Assembly: GCA_903932505.1 (NCBI GenBank)
Contig: CAIZGN010000416.1
Coordinates: forward strand, 1 to 44,338
DNA length: 44,338 bases
Direction: 5' to 3'
From: Candidatus Hydrogenedentota bacterium
GTDB taxonomy: Bacteria; Hydrogenedentota; Hydrogenedentia; Hydrogenedentales; CAIZGN01
The notes beneath the pieces were generated by a model. That model saw nothing but the letters and a program-made list of their open reading frames with translations. It had not been told where the DNA came from and did not search any database. Shown one piece after another: positions 15,631-26,500 of the stretch (its first letter is position 1; the number at the start of each line of letters is the position of its first letter). A program made the position numbers and the translations under genes.

Positions 15631-17091
15631 TTATCGGACTTCGATTCGTGCCACTGTAATCCGTCCGAATCGTTTCGCGCTGTTTTGGGAGGCGGGGTCT
15701 TTGTTCAGGATATTTTCGAAGATACCGGTATCTTTGAAGTCGCGTGAGGTCTCGGACATGATCCAGTAGGTGCGGTTTGGCAGGCACTCGCTTTGCTTGA
15801 GGCTGGACACGACCTGCACCTCCCCTGGCGCGTTCAGACGAACCGTTTTCGAGGGGTCGAGCGGGGTTTTCCCCGGCAGGTAATGCGCCCAGGCCCAGAT
15901 GTGGCGGCCGGGAACCAAAACAATATCGCCGGGCTGTGCTTGTTCGTGTACATAGGCGGTAGCTTCCCGGTAGCCGTAGTCGGGCAGATAGCGCTGCTGT
16001 CGGACGCAGAGTGCGATCAGACATCCGGTCGTGATAATGGCCAGCGCGGCCAGCACCCGGCTATTCGTGCACTCTACAAGGCGACCGATTAGCAGGGCAA
16101 TCAATACGCATAAAAATGGAACGGTCCACGACACCGTGCGTTCGAGCCAGACGGGCTTGCTGACATAACTGAGGAGGATGCAGAACAAGAGCGGAGTCAC
16201 GATGAAGGAAAGTGCCATGTTCCCCGCCGGGCCGCGCTGGGGTCTCAATAAGATCCATGCGGAACTTATGAGCAGGATGGCCAGAATCCACCCGATCCTC
16301 GCAGGCACCCCGCCTTGATTTCCTAGGAGCAACGCGCCGAGGGTTTGGTTAATATCCGCAAAAGTGGGCACTACAGCATGACCGGCTCCCAGGCCGCTGG
16401 CATGTCGCAGCCACGGTATCAAGAGGATCATGCCCACCGTCTGAAAAACGCACCAGAGCAAAAATCGCGGCCATCGGGAAGGCATGTGCAGGAGCGTCAA
16501 GCAGGCGAAAACGGCTGTTGACCCGAAAATTAGAAAACCGGTTCCATGCGCGTAGCCCATCAGCACGCAGAGGGCCACGGCCACTACACCGGACAGGAGC
16601 CAAATCCGCCTTTCGTCCCGGTGAAAAAACGCATGCAGACTCAGCCATATCGCCACGACCAAGGTCATCATCAGCGCATACATGCGGGCCTGCTGACCGT
16701 AGCGCACGGCAAGCGGAGCCGCCGCGAACAACAGGGCCGCCGTCAAGGCCACGCCGCGCCCTTCAAAGATCCGGCGGACGGCAATGTAGACCATCCATAC
16801 CCCGAGCATTCCCCAGAAGACACTGTTGCCCCGTGTGCTTGCATCGGTGTCTCCGAACAAAGCCATCCAACTGTGGAGTTGGAGATAGTAGAGGGGTGGA
16901 TGCACATCCAAGTGCGCTACGGCGTCCAAGCCCTCGTAAACAGGCAGCGATGCAAACGCCAGCGTCTGGGCCTCGTCATATTCGAGGCTACGGGCGTTGA
17001 TGGTATAACCCCGCAAGATAACCGCTAAGGCCAGGCACAGCAACACCCCGAAGGTCTCATTCTTTCGAAGGGATATTTCGATTTTGTGCAT
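15631..17091 (-). CDS. GT39/ArnT-like polytopic membrane glycosyltransferase
   Basis: A 486-residue integral membrane protein of the dolichyl/undecaprenyl-phosphate-sugar transferase (GT-C, PMT/ArnT-like) type. The first periplasmic loop contains the catalytic acidic pair in SLEYDEAQT (D39, E40), followed by DVHPPLYY (62-69), the conserved HPPLYY motif of this family. About ten hydrophobic helices follow, then a C-terminal soluble domain of about 120 residues. It would transfer a sugar from a lipid carrier to a protein, lipid or glycan outside the membrane; the acceptor is unknown. The start at 17091 gives a short basic lead-in (MHKIEISLRKN) before the first helix; no strong ribosome binding site is visible. 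It begins 20 bases after the sulfatase stop, so translation may depend on that gene. Confidence 0.83.
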   Translation of the reverse strand: MHKIEISLRKNETFGVLLCLALAVILRGYTINARSLEYDEAQTLAFASLPVYEGLDAVAHLDVHPPLYYLQLHSWMALFGDTDASTRGNSVFWGMLGVWMVYIAVRRIFEGRGVALTAALLFAAAPLAVRYGQQARMYALMMTLVVAIWLSLHAFFHRDERRIWLLSGVVAVALCVLMGYAHGTGFLIFGSTAVFACLTLLHMPSRWPRFLLWCVFQTVGMILLIPWLRHASGLGAGHAVVPTFADINQTLGALLLGNQGGVPARIGWILAILLISSAWILLRPQRGPAGNMALSFIVTPLLFCILLSYVSKPVWLERTVSWTVPFLCVLIALLIGRLVECTNSRVLAALAIITTGCLIALCVRQQRYLPDYGYREATAYVHEQAQPGDIVLVPGRHIWAWAHYLPGKTPLDPSKTVRLNAPGEVQVVSSLKQSECLPNRTYWIMSETSRDFKDTGIFENILNKDPASQNSAKRFGRITVARIEVR

Positions 17092-17111
17092 TGAGCGGCT
17101 TTCAGGGTCGG

Positions 17112-18566
17112 TTATTTGTGCTTCACCGGTGCCGGATTGGGCAGCGGCATGTTGGCGTCCACTTCCTTCCGCCATCGTCGCAATTGTTCGAGCATCTGGT
17201 GGGTGCGGTCGGGCTCGGCCTCGGCGAGGTTGTGTACCTCACTGAGATCTTCCTTGAGGTTGTACAACTCAAGCTGCCCGGTTTCGTAGAACTCGATGAG
17301 TTTCCAGTCTCCAGCGCGCACCGCCCCGGCGGGACGGCCCCCCGAATTCGAGAAATGGGGGAAGTGCCAATAGAGCGCGTCTCGACCGAAGGTGGCATGA
17401 GGATCGCGCAATAAGCCGCCGAGGTTCCGGCCGTCGAGATCATGGACCCCGCCCTTTTCAGGATCGACCCCGCCTATCGCGCTGAAAGTCGGCAGGAAGT
17501 CGATGCTGCAAACCGGGGTGTCGCAGACGCCGCCCGGGTTGATTACCGACGGCCATGACACGATGAGTGGCTCGCGAATTCCGCCTTCGTACAGATAGCC
17601 CTTGCCCGCGCGCAGAGGCGCGTTGGAGGTGGGCGGGACAAATTTCTGGTTGCCTTCCAGCGAAGACAGCCCGCCGTTGTCGGAGAAGAACAGCACCAAG
17701 GTCTTATCCGCGATGCCGCAGCGCTGCAAGGTTTCCATGAGCCGCCCGATGCTCTCGTCTACAGACTCCACCATGGCGGCATAAACCGCGTTGGCCTGCC
17801 CGCCGGGCTGTGGCGGATGGGCTTCCAGCTTCGCCTCGTACTTCGCCACTTTGTCGGGCTTCGCTTCAAGGGGCATGTGCACGGAATAGTGACAGAAGTT
17901 GAGGAAGAACGGACGCTCCCGATTCTTCTCGATGAAACCGCAGGCAATATCCGTGAGGCGGTCGGCTAAGTATTGCCCTTCTGAGGTGCCCTCTATCGGG
18001 GGATTTTCTCCCCATTGCGGCCAGAAATAACTCTTGGGCTGGCCGATGGCGCAACCGCCCGCATTGAAATCAAAACCCTGGTCTTCCGGCCAATATCCCT
18101 TGCCACCCAGATGCCACTTGCCCACGTGGCCCGTGGTGTAACCCGCGCCACGCAGGAGTTCGGCTACCGTCACTTCTTCCAGCGCGAGCGCATCGGCATA
18201 GGGCGCGGGGCGCAGTGGCGAATCTTCGGGACTCTTTGCCCCCTTGAGGTAATCGGTGAGTTTGAGGCGCGCGGGATACTTGCCGGTCATGATGCTGGCG
18301 CGGGTCGGCGAGCACACGGGACAGGCGGCGTAGGCCTGAGTGAAGCGCATGCCCGAGGCGGCCAGCCGATCGATGTTCGGCGTTTCGTAGAGCGTCGTTC
18401 CGAAACAACCCACATCGGAATAGCCCAGGTCGTCGGTCAGGACGACGATAATATTCGGGCGTTGGTTCTTCGATACGCCTTCCGTCCAGGCTTGTTGCAT
18501 CGGGCTAGTCCCGGCGAGCGCCAGCGCACCGGCATACTTCAGAAATTCCCGGCGATCCATGGTCAT
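17112..18566 (-). CDS. Tat-exported type I sulfatase
   Basis: A 484-residue arylsulfatase-family enzyme. The N-terminus carries a twin-arginine signal (DRREFLKYAGALALAG, residues 4-19). Metal ligands D45 and D46 lie in VVLTDDLGYSDVG, and C85 in CSPTR (85-89) is the residue oxidised to formylglycine, with T-G-K-Y-P following. GKWHLGG, HYSVHMP and FFSDNGG supply the remaining conserved active-site residues. It should hydrolyse sulfate esters, probably on carbohydrates given its neighbours. The start at 18566 has AGAGGAG 9 bases upstream; an alternative ATG two codons later is possible. It heads a two-gene unit with the GT39-like gene and is divergent from the symporter. Confidence 0.93.
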   Translation of the reverse strand: MTMDRREFLKYAGALALAGTSPMQQAWTEGVSKNQRPNIIVVLTDDLGYSDVGCFGTTLYETPNIDRLAASGMRFTQAYAACPVCSPTRASIMTGKYPARLKLTDYLKGAKSPEDSPLRPAPYADALALEEVTVAELLRGAGYTTGHVGKWHLGGKGYWPEDQGFDFNAGGCAIGQPKSYFWPQWGENPPIEGTSEGQYLADRLTDIACGFIEKNRERPFFLNFCHYSVHMPLEAKPDKVAKYEAKLEAHPPQPGGQANAVYAAMVESVDESIGRLMETLQRCGIADKTLVLFFSDNGGLSSLEGNQKFVPPTSNAPLRAGKGYLYEGGIREPLIVSWPSVINPGGVCDTPVCSIDFLPTFSAIGGVDPEKGGVHDLDGRNLGGLLRDPHATFGRDALYWHFPHFSNSGGRPAGAVRAGDWKLIEFYETGQLELYNLKEDLSEVHNLAEAEPDRTHQMLEQLRRWRKEVDANMPLPNPAPVKHK

Positions 18567-18676
18567 GATTCGATACTCCTCTTACCGCGCACACAGTACC
18601 CTGTCGCCATGGTGGGCATCAAGTGGGCCAGGATTGTCAGACCAGAATGGGTGTCCAACGACCCTCATGGCGATTG

Positions 18677-18706
18677 TTGGAACTTTGTGAATGGCTCGGC
18701 TATACT
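18677..18706 (+). promoter_or_regulatory. Putative sigma-70 promoter of the symporter gene
   Basis: TTGGAA (18677-18682), an 18-base spacer and TATACT (18701-18706) lie about 55 bases before the start at 18763. The same two hexamers with the same spacing occur on the other strand at 42257-42286 upstream of dxs. Confidence 0.5.
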
Positions 18707-18762
18707 GCCGACTGCATTATTAGCAGCCAAGTTGGATCCCAATCGAAAACGGAGACGGAAAC

Positions 18763-20415
18763 ATGTCCACGCAATTCGGAACGCTCGACTGGTGTATTCT
18801 CATCGTGTACTTTGTGGCGATGGCCTCGGTGGGGCCGATTTTCGCGCGAATGAACAAGTCGACGGAGGGTTACTTTCTCGGCAACCGATCGTTTCCGTCA
18901 TGGTTGCTGGGGGTGGCGATGTTTGCGACGTCGATCAGTTCGGTGACGGTGGTGGCCTATCCGGCGGACGCGTACAAGACGGCGTATCTGCGGCTTCTGC
19001 CTGCTTTCATGTTGCCGTTCGGCATTTTCCTCGCCTCCAGAATTTTCCTTCCATTTTTTCGCCGGAGTCGGTGTACCTCGGCGTATGAGTACCTGGAGGG
19101 GCGCTTTGGATCGGGCGTGCGCACCTATGTGTCCACCGTGGTGGTATTTGGACAGGTGATGCGGATTGCCACGATTCTTTATCTTGTTTCGCTCGTGTTC
19201 AGGCAGATGACCGGTCAGGAACCGCTCATTTGTATTGTGATCGGCGGTATTGTGATCGGCACCTATACCACGCTCGGCGGTTTCAAGGCGATCGTATGGA
19301 CGCAGTTTGTGCAGGCCTTTCTGCTTTGGTTTGGCGCCATCACGTGCATCATTACCGTAATTCACGGCATCGATGGCGGACTTGGGACGGTGTACAAGGT
19401 CGCAATGGAAAACCACAAGTTCATGTTGGGCGACTTGGCGGATGTGAAGGATGCGGTGACAGGAGTGGTCACGAAACAGCTCGTGCCGGCTCCGTGGTTC
19501 TCGCTTCGAGACAAGGCGATTTTGTTGATGTTCGTGAACGGTCTGGCCGCGTGGCTTTTTGAGTACAGTGCGAACCAGAACGTGATTCAGAAATACGTTT
19601 CCGCGAAGAATCCGAAAGAGGCGACGCGTTCGATCTGGATCTGCTGCTGCCTCAGCGTTCCGGCGTGGACCTTCTTCATGTTTCTCGGCACCTGCCTCTT
19701 CGTCTATTTCCAGCAACATCCTGATCCCAAGGCGGCAGCCATTCTCGCGGGCACGGGCGGCATGAAGGCCGAGGAAATCCTCCCCTATTTTTGCGTGAAG
19801 GCGATTCCGACCGGTCTGGCGGGCATCGTAATCACCGGTATTCTCGCGGCGGCTATGTCCGCCTCAGCTTCCAGTGTTAACGCGATTTCCGCGATCTCCA
19901 TCACGGATATCTACAAGCCGTTTATCGCCAAGAATCGCGACGAGCGTCACTACGTCTTCGCGGCGCGGGTGATTTCCTTCGGGAGTTGCTTGCTCATGAT
20001 GGGTGGCGCGACCATGTTCTTGGTGCTCAATAATTCCACCCTGCAGGATCTCATCACCAAGCTGGGTTCACTCTTGGGGGGCGGTATTCTCGGTCTGTAT
20101 TTGCTGGGTTTCCTGACCAAGCGCGGCGGCGCGAAGTCGGTGGGCGTGGCCATCGCGTGTACGGTCTCATTTTCGATGTACATGGCGGCCAGCGAATGGA
20201 AATGGATCACGCCGGATACCTACATGGCTCTGGGTATTCCGGAAGGGATTTCCGGCTTCCTTGCGCGCCCCATCCACATCTACTACGTCGGCCTTTTCTG
20301 CCATTTGTTCATGTTCATAATTGCGTTCCTCGTCTCGTCCATCTTCGAGAAGGAACCCCGTGACCTCACCAATCTCACCCTGTGGACCACCCCCCGCGAG
20401 GAGGGAGAGGTCTAA
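18763..20415 (+). CDS. Sodium:solute symporter (SSS family)
   Basis: A 550-residue inner-membrane transporter with about 13 hydrophobic segments. Family features are GYFLGNRSFPSW in the first loop, the SISSVTVVAYPADAYK helix that contributes to the sodium and substrate site, GGFKAIVWTQFVQ, and the conserved helix AAAMSASASSVNAISA followed by DIYKPF. It imports a solute with Na+; substrates of the family include sugars, sialic acid and carboxylates, and this sequence does not decide between them. The start follows CGGAGACGGAAAC. It is divergent from the sulfatase, which suggests but does not prove uptake of a desulfated sugar. Confidence 0.93.
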   Translation: MSTQFGTLDWCILIVYFVAMASVGPIFARMNKSTEGYFLGNRSFPSWLLGVAMFATSISSVTVVAYPADAYKTAYLRLLPAFMLPFGIFLASRIFLPFFRRSRCTSAYEYLEGRFGSGVRTYVSTVVVFGQVMRIATILYLVSLVFRQMTGQEPLICIVIGGIVIGTYTTLGGFKAIVWTQFVQAFLLWFGAITCIITVIHGIDGGLGTVYKVAMENHKFMLGDLADVKDAVTGVVTKQLVPAPWFSLRDKAILLMFVNGLAAWLFEYSANQNVIQKYVSAKNPKEATRSIWICCCLSVPAWTFFMFLGTCLFVYFQQHPDPKAAAILAGTGGMKAEEILPYFCVKAIPTGLAGIVITGILAAAMSASASSVNAISAISITDIYKPFIAKNRDERHYVFAARVISFGSCLLMMGGATMFLVLNNSTLQDLITKLGSLLGGGILGLYLLGFLTKRGGAKSVGVAIACTVSFSMYMAASEWKWITPDTYMALGIPEGISGFLARPIHIYYVGLFCHLFMFIIAFLVSSIFEKEPRDLTNLTLWTTPREEGEV

Positions 20416-20435
20416 GAACCCCTTTGGGTTTACCG

Positions 20436-20478
20436 ATGAAAAAGAACGAGGCCCATGACGTTTCCGTCATGGGCCTCG
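20436..20478 (-). terminator. Strong terminator of the giant surface-protein gene
   Basis: A perfect 14-bp stem (CGAGGCCCATGACG and complement, 20447-20460 and 20465-20478) with a 4-nt loop is followed, on the minus strand, by TTCTTTTTC. It lies 31 bases after the minus-strand stop at 20509. The plus-strand symporter also ends into it, but no T-run follows in that direction. Confidence 0.9.
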
Positions 20479-20508
20479 AGTGTATTCGAGGGACTTTCGC
20501 CGCTTCGC

Positions 20509-23500
20509 TCAGCGCTGCTTACCCGCCCGGCGCTGGACGCTCCATTGGATCAGCAGCAGGATCATTGTGATAGTGGCCAGCCAGAGCATGTCGCCCGGGA
20601 AGGAGGCCATGTCTTCATCACCCGCACCGCACCACAGGAAACGACGCGCCTTGGCCGGTTCCCCTTCGCCCTCGCCTTCGTGCACAGTCTCGCCTTCGTG
20701 CACAGTCTCGCCTTCGTGCACAGTCTCGCCTTCGTGCACAGTCTCGCCTTCGTGCACAGTCTCGCCTTCGTGCACAGTCTCGCCTTCGTTCAACAGCTTC
20801 TCGGTGAGCGCAACCGTGATAGTGGCCTGCGCCCCGTCGTCCACATTCACCGGGGAAGTCACGGCCACAAACGTGGTGGCGTTCACGGTGAGGCTGTAGA
20901 CACCCGCGCCCACGGCAGGAAAGGCGTATACGCCGTTCTCGTTTTCCGTGAGGGCGGAATAGGAACCGGGTGCAAGCTGGACGGATGCGGTGGTGAGGCG
21001 TTTGAGACTTTTGGCATCGACCACAGCACAATAGATGGCCCCGGCGAGAATACCCGCATTTTTCTCGAGGAAAGGCTGGACATCTTCCTCCTTCACAACC
21101 TGTTCCTCATCCTTCATCTTAATCCTGAGCTGGATTTCGTCGTAGGTGTAGACGCCCCAGTCGTTGTTCTGCATTTTGAAATCGCTGTCGGTGTCATTGA
21201 TTACCGCCAATTCCCCCTCGGACTTTGCGTCAAATCGGAAGGTGTTCCATCCGCTGGCCGCCGAGGTTATGTCGCCTAGGCCGCCGGTGTCACCTGCCTT
21301 CGCGGCGGAGGCCTCGATCTCGATGCCTGTCTTTGAGAAGTGTTCGAAGATGCAGCGGCGTACTTTTGGGATTGAACCTTTGATGCGCAGGCAGGTCGCG
21401 AAGTTACTAAAGGTCACCTTCTCCAGCACGGTGTTCTTGGGCGCAGAACCCGACACTTCAACGCCGGTCTCAGGTACAAACAGTCCGCCGTCTAGTTTTG
21501 TGTTGCGGAGGATCATGGCCACATCCGCCAGCGTCACCAGCGGGGAGCTTGCATCAGCAGCCGCGATGGTGAGGCCGTCGACCGTGCAATTGGCCGCGCC
21601 GGTCAGGGTTCCTAGGATCTTGGCTTCGCCGGAAACTTGCGCGAGTGTCACGTAGGGGCTCAGCACCACGTTCTCCGCATAGGTGCCGGGACGCACCAAA
21701 ATGCGCACCGGACTGGCGGATTGTGCGGCTTTTCCGATCGCGAACTGGATGGTCTGGTAGGGATTGTCGAGTCCGCCCCGTCCGTCTCCATCCATACCCG
21801 CGACTGCGTCGACAAAGAGTACGGGCACGGGACTCATTGCATCGTCGGGCTTGGAACCTTGGAGGTATTCATCCAGATTCGACAATCCGTCGCCATCCGC
21901 ATCAAGACCGGCATCATTGACGAGCGGATTGAATTCATAACTCACTTCGTAGCCATCGGGCATCCCGTCGCCGTCCGAGTCGTTGTTTTTGGGATCGGTG
22001 CCCCACGCAAAGGTTTCCTTGCAGTCGCTCAATCCGTCATGGTCGCTGTCGATGCCCCCGCTGGAGTTTTCACAAGCAGACAGACAGGCCTCGGAGTTCC
22101 CGCTTGAGCATTGGGTCGTGAAACCCCACACGGGACCCCACGTTTCGCCCCCGCTGGTCCGGGCGACCACCTGCCAGCGGTAATACATACCCGGCGTGAG
22201 TGGCCCGGGGTCACACTCCAGCGAATCGGTACCCTGACATTTGAGGGCACCGTTGACATACACGTCGAAAACGGGGGCGCACTCCGTCCAACGCACCGTG
22301 GCGACATTGGAGTAGACCAAGGCTTCATTGCCACCGATAAAGGAAGCACGGATGCTGTCCAATCCCGCACCACCCTCGTCGGAGTAGGTGAAGCTGGCCC
22401 TACCGGAACTGTCGGTCATTACCGAATTGCTCAGGCCGGCATTGGATCCGGCAATCACCTGGAAGTTGATGAATTGACTGACCGCCGGGGCCCCAAGGGC
22501 ATCTGCGATGACCGCATTGACGGTATGATTCGAGCCGACTTGGCGAACGGAGGAGGACGGGCCCAATATGATGCCCTCGCCGAGTAGCGCGGTTCCGGAA
22601 AGCACGAAATACCCGAAGAAAATATTGTCATTTGTGGAGGGGTTGGATGTGCTAACCGTGATGGTGGTATCGGTGGGACTCAGCACCGGCAGGAGACTGT
22701 ACAACTCATCATCGTAGCGTGTGTCTGCATCGCCGATCATATTTGGGTCGACCGGGTTCGCGTTGGTATCATCCAGTCCGCCAACCGTTATGAGACCGCC
22801 GTCGGAGCAGACGCCATCGTCCTGACCGCCTGCCGAAGTGGACAAGCGCACACCCTGCACGTCCACGATACTGTATTGCGTGCTCGGGCACTGGTAGCTG
22901 TAAGAGATTCCCAAGCCCATGTCAGCCATGGCACCAGGCATGGCCGAATTGATGGGCTCGGCGAGCGTGATCTTAAAGGCATCTCCGAACACATCCTGCG
23001 CACCGAAGAGCAGGATGAGTGTGCGGTCGGCCAACTGAAGAGGATCGTCAAACACGACCACCAGAATCTCGCCGTCCACGTTGTAGGTGTTGGCTTCCGT
23101 GAAGGTGAAAGGAATGCGACCGGGGGGTGCCGCATCCACGATAGGCTTGAGTGTGCTGGTGAGGTCGGCAAGATAATTGTACGAGCCGATAGTGCTCGGA
23201 GTCGATGAGTTCCATGTAATGCCAACCGTTGGCGGGGAGATCGTCACCTCATTATCCGCGATGGGTACTGCGCTCTGACCCACGGAGGCGACGAGCACAT
23301 AGGCGGCACGCACGGTGGCGGAGGCGTTGGGCTTTTCCACTTCTGCGACATGGCTGACATCGTTCGATCCGGCACCATCGGCAGAGATAAAGAGTCGGCC
23401 TGTCGCTGAGAAGAAAGACGACAGCGAACTACCTGTTTTGGCTGCACCGAGTTTGGCCACGGTCGGGGTGGTCTCGCCGGGGGCGCAAGGCGTCCGGTCT

Positions 23501-26500
23501 GCCGCAACTGCAGCCGAGACGCGCTCGACATCGCCTGCGGATACCTGATGCGCTGCGCAGTACTGCGTGAAGGATGTTTCGTTCGCGGGTGTACTTGCGG
23601 AAATATCGCCGCTTTTTTCAGCGGCCCACGCACTCCAGCGCAGGATGGTGTTCGCGGGCACGTCCAACGTGCCATTGGCGGGACTGGGGACTTGGGCAAC
23701 AGAGGGGGAGGTACAACCCGCCTCGCCTTCCCCTTCGCACGGCGCGCAGTCCGATCCCACATTGACCCCCCGCCATTCGAGTGCGGGAATATACGAGCAG
23801 CATGAGAGCTGACTCAGTGGGCTACCATACACATACACAGAATCCTCGGCACCCAGTCCCTCGCTGGAGAGCAGCGGACTGAGGTCAGTGATGGGGTTGT
23901 AACACAAGTCAAACTCGTAGATGCTATACAGGCCCACAAGCGGCATGAGGTCCGAGATTTGATTCGATTCCGCATATAGATACTCCAGATTATACAAGGT
24001 GGCCAGCGGGCCGAGATTCGAGACGGAATTGCCCTCAATATCAAGGTCTCTGAGATTGAACAATCCACTCAACGGACTCAGGTCGCTGATGTTGTTGGAA
24101 TGCAGACTCAAGTAATACAGACTTACAAGTCCGGACAGGGGGCTTAGGTCGTAGACTAGATTGGAATCGACATCGAGATCGACGAGGTTCACCAAGTTGG
24201 ACACGGGCGCAAGATCGCTTACCTGGTTCGAGTACAAGTAGAGGTATTGGAGGGCGGTCATCCCCGACAGCGGCGTCAAGTCGGTGATATCGTTGTACTC
24301 AAGATTCAACTGGGTGAGGTTTATCGCATACTCGAGACCCGTAAGGTCGTAGATGCTCCATTCAGACAGGTCGAGGGAGGTGAGGGTAGCCAAGTCTGCG
24401 GGATAAATCGGGCCGATTATGTACAGCGCTTGTCGGAGGCCCGCTTCAAGGTTCGGGTCGGGAAAGACAATGCCATCGTTGGGGGCTTGATTGGCGATGT
24501 GGTCACCCGACTTGAGGTAGGTGCCGGGCGCATATACGGACAACGTTTGCGTGTACACGGAATTGATGGTGAGCAGATTGGAGGAAAGAGTACTGAGATC
24601 GAAATCTACCGTGTTGGGGAACGCGGCGGTTTCATCCAAGGGGATGTATATGTCCGCTACTTCATACAAGCCCAGCACGGTGACTTCAGCAAGGGTGGAC
24701 GATGCAGCCAGACCGTTGGTAAAATTACGGAATCCCCCAAAGGCCCGTGGCACCCACCAATCGGCGTTCGTGGGATCCGAAACCCAGGAAATCATCTGAT
24801 TGGGCACCCCGGTCAAGTCACTGTCGCCATAGTAATAAATATCAAGGGCATCAGTCTGCCCAAGAATCTTGGCCGTTGAGTTATCCACCCGGATCCATCC
24901 CCCCGAAGGTCCATTCTCAGGGTTACAATCGCATGACAAACTGGTTCGCGTGAGGCCCTCGCTCGTGGGCCATGAGGAAAGGCGCAGCGTATTCCCGTTT
25001 ATTGCATAAAAGCTGGCTTCGTTCGTCACCTCCCCGGGTACCCAGATGCCGTCACTGTTCATAATCTCCACTGTTTGAAGGCACAGCATCCGGTCGACTT
25101 CGGAGACCCAATCTGCGGTAAAGTTGCCGCGCCCCTTGGTGGTGCTTTCACCGACCTGCGCGAGAAGCGTAAATTGATCCCCGCAGAAACACAGATTCAC
25201 CCGGATCGGGGTCATCTGGTCATACCATTCCGCAGACCAGGTGCCCTGCAACGCCCCAGCTTCTTCCACATCGGGTTGGATAACGGTGCAATCGATCGGG
25301 CAGGGCCACCAGTTCACAAGGACGCCACTGCCCACGAGTGCCGGAATCACGTCATTTCTACTGTACAAATTCAACGGGTTGCAGGATACGTCCACCATGG
25401 TCAACGAGGAAAGGCCCTGCAGCGGCCCGAGGTTCGCGATGCTGTTCCCATACAGGTGCAGATTGGACAAGTTAATGCAATATTCAAGGCCCGTCAGATC
25501 GGTGACGCCACTATTGTCGAGGGAAAGGCTGATGATGCTCAGCAGGGACGCCGGACAAATCGGCTCCGTGGGGTTCGCGGTCTGGAGCCGAATCTCAGCC
25601 TCCAGGACGGGATCCGGGAAGCTCACCGGAAATCCATCACATGCCCCGAAAAGGGCTCCCGAAAAAACGGCGGGTTCTGTCCCCGGGCCCTGATAGTCCA
25701 CCCGGTCGATGGTGAAGGATCCAGTCGTGCTGTCGTCACTGCTCAGCGACAGGCCAAAGGAATCACCAATCGCCGCCAGACTGGTCACGTCGATGAAGCT
25801 CCCCTGCCAGAAATCCCCTGCCGTGCTCAAAAGAGAGTCGCAACACGCTTCGACGTTGAGTTGGGAGAAGTGTAGCCGAATGGCGGTGGCACCGGGCTTG
25901 GTGACCAGGCCGGTGAGCATTGAATTATTCGCATACGCAACCAAGCGATCCACCGGTTCACTTTGCCAGACGATTTCGCCTTCACCCTCAATGGGCGCGA
26001 GATCAGCCAGATGCGCGGTCGTCTTCGTGTATTGACCTGGCGTGTAGGCTGATACGACATCGGTGTAGACCGCGTTAATGGCGATCACGTTGGCAGCGAC
26101 CGTACTCAGATCGAAGTCGACGGAATTCGTGAAATAGGAACTCGGATCAAGCGGGAAATACGCGCCGGTTTCATAGGTACCCTTGATGGTGACGGTGGCA
26201 GTGGCGGATACCGCGCCCACCGTGTTGGCGAATTTCGTGAAGGTACCGAAGGCCCAGGGTTTCCACCAGTCCGGCGCGTTGGGGTCAGAAATCCAGGATA
26301 CCAGATAGTTGGAAATGCCGGTGAGGTCGCTGTCGCCATAGTAATAGATATCGAGCGCGTCGGTTTCCCCCAGCAGCTTGACAGGCGTTGTGCGTATCCA
26401 ACCACCGCTAATCGGGATTGCAAGCGGGTCCTGTACCTTCAAATAGGGATACCCGCCCGGTGCCATCGCCCACACCGTAGTGAAATCCCAAGCATAAAAG

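Noticed and set aside
20401-20478. Terminator of the symporter on the plus strand
   Set aside because: The stem is present but no T-run follows in the plus direction. The T-run is on the minus-strand side, so it is assigned to the giant gene.
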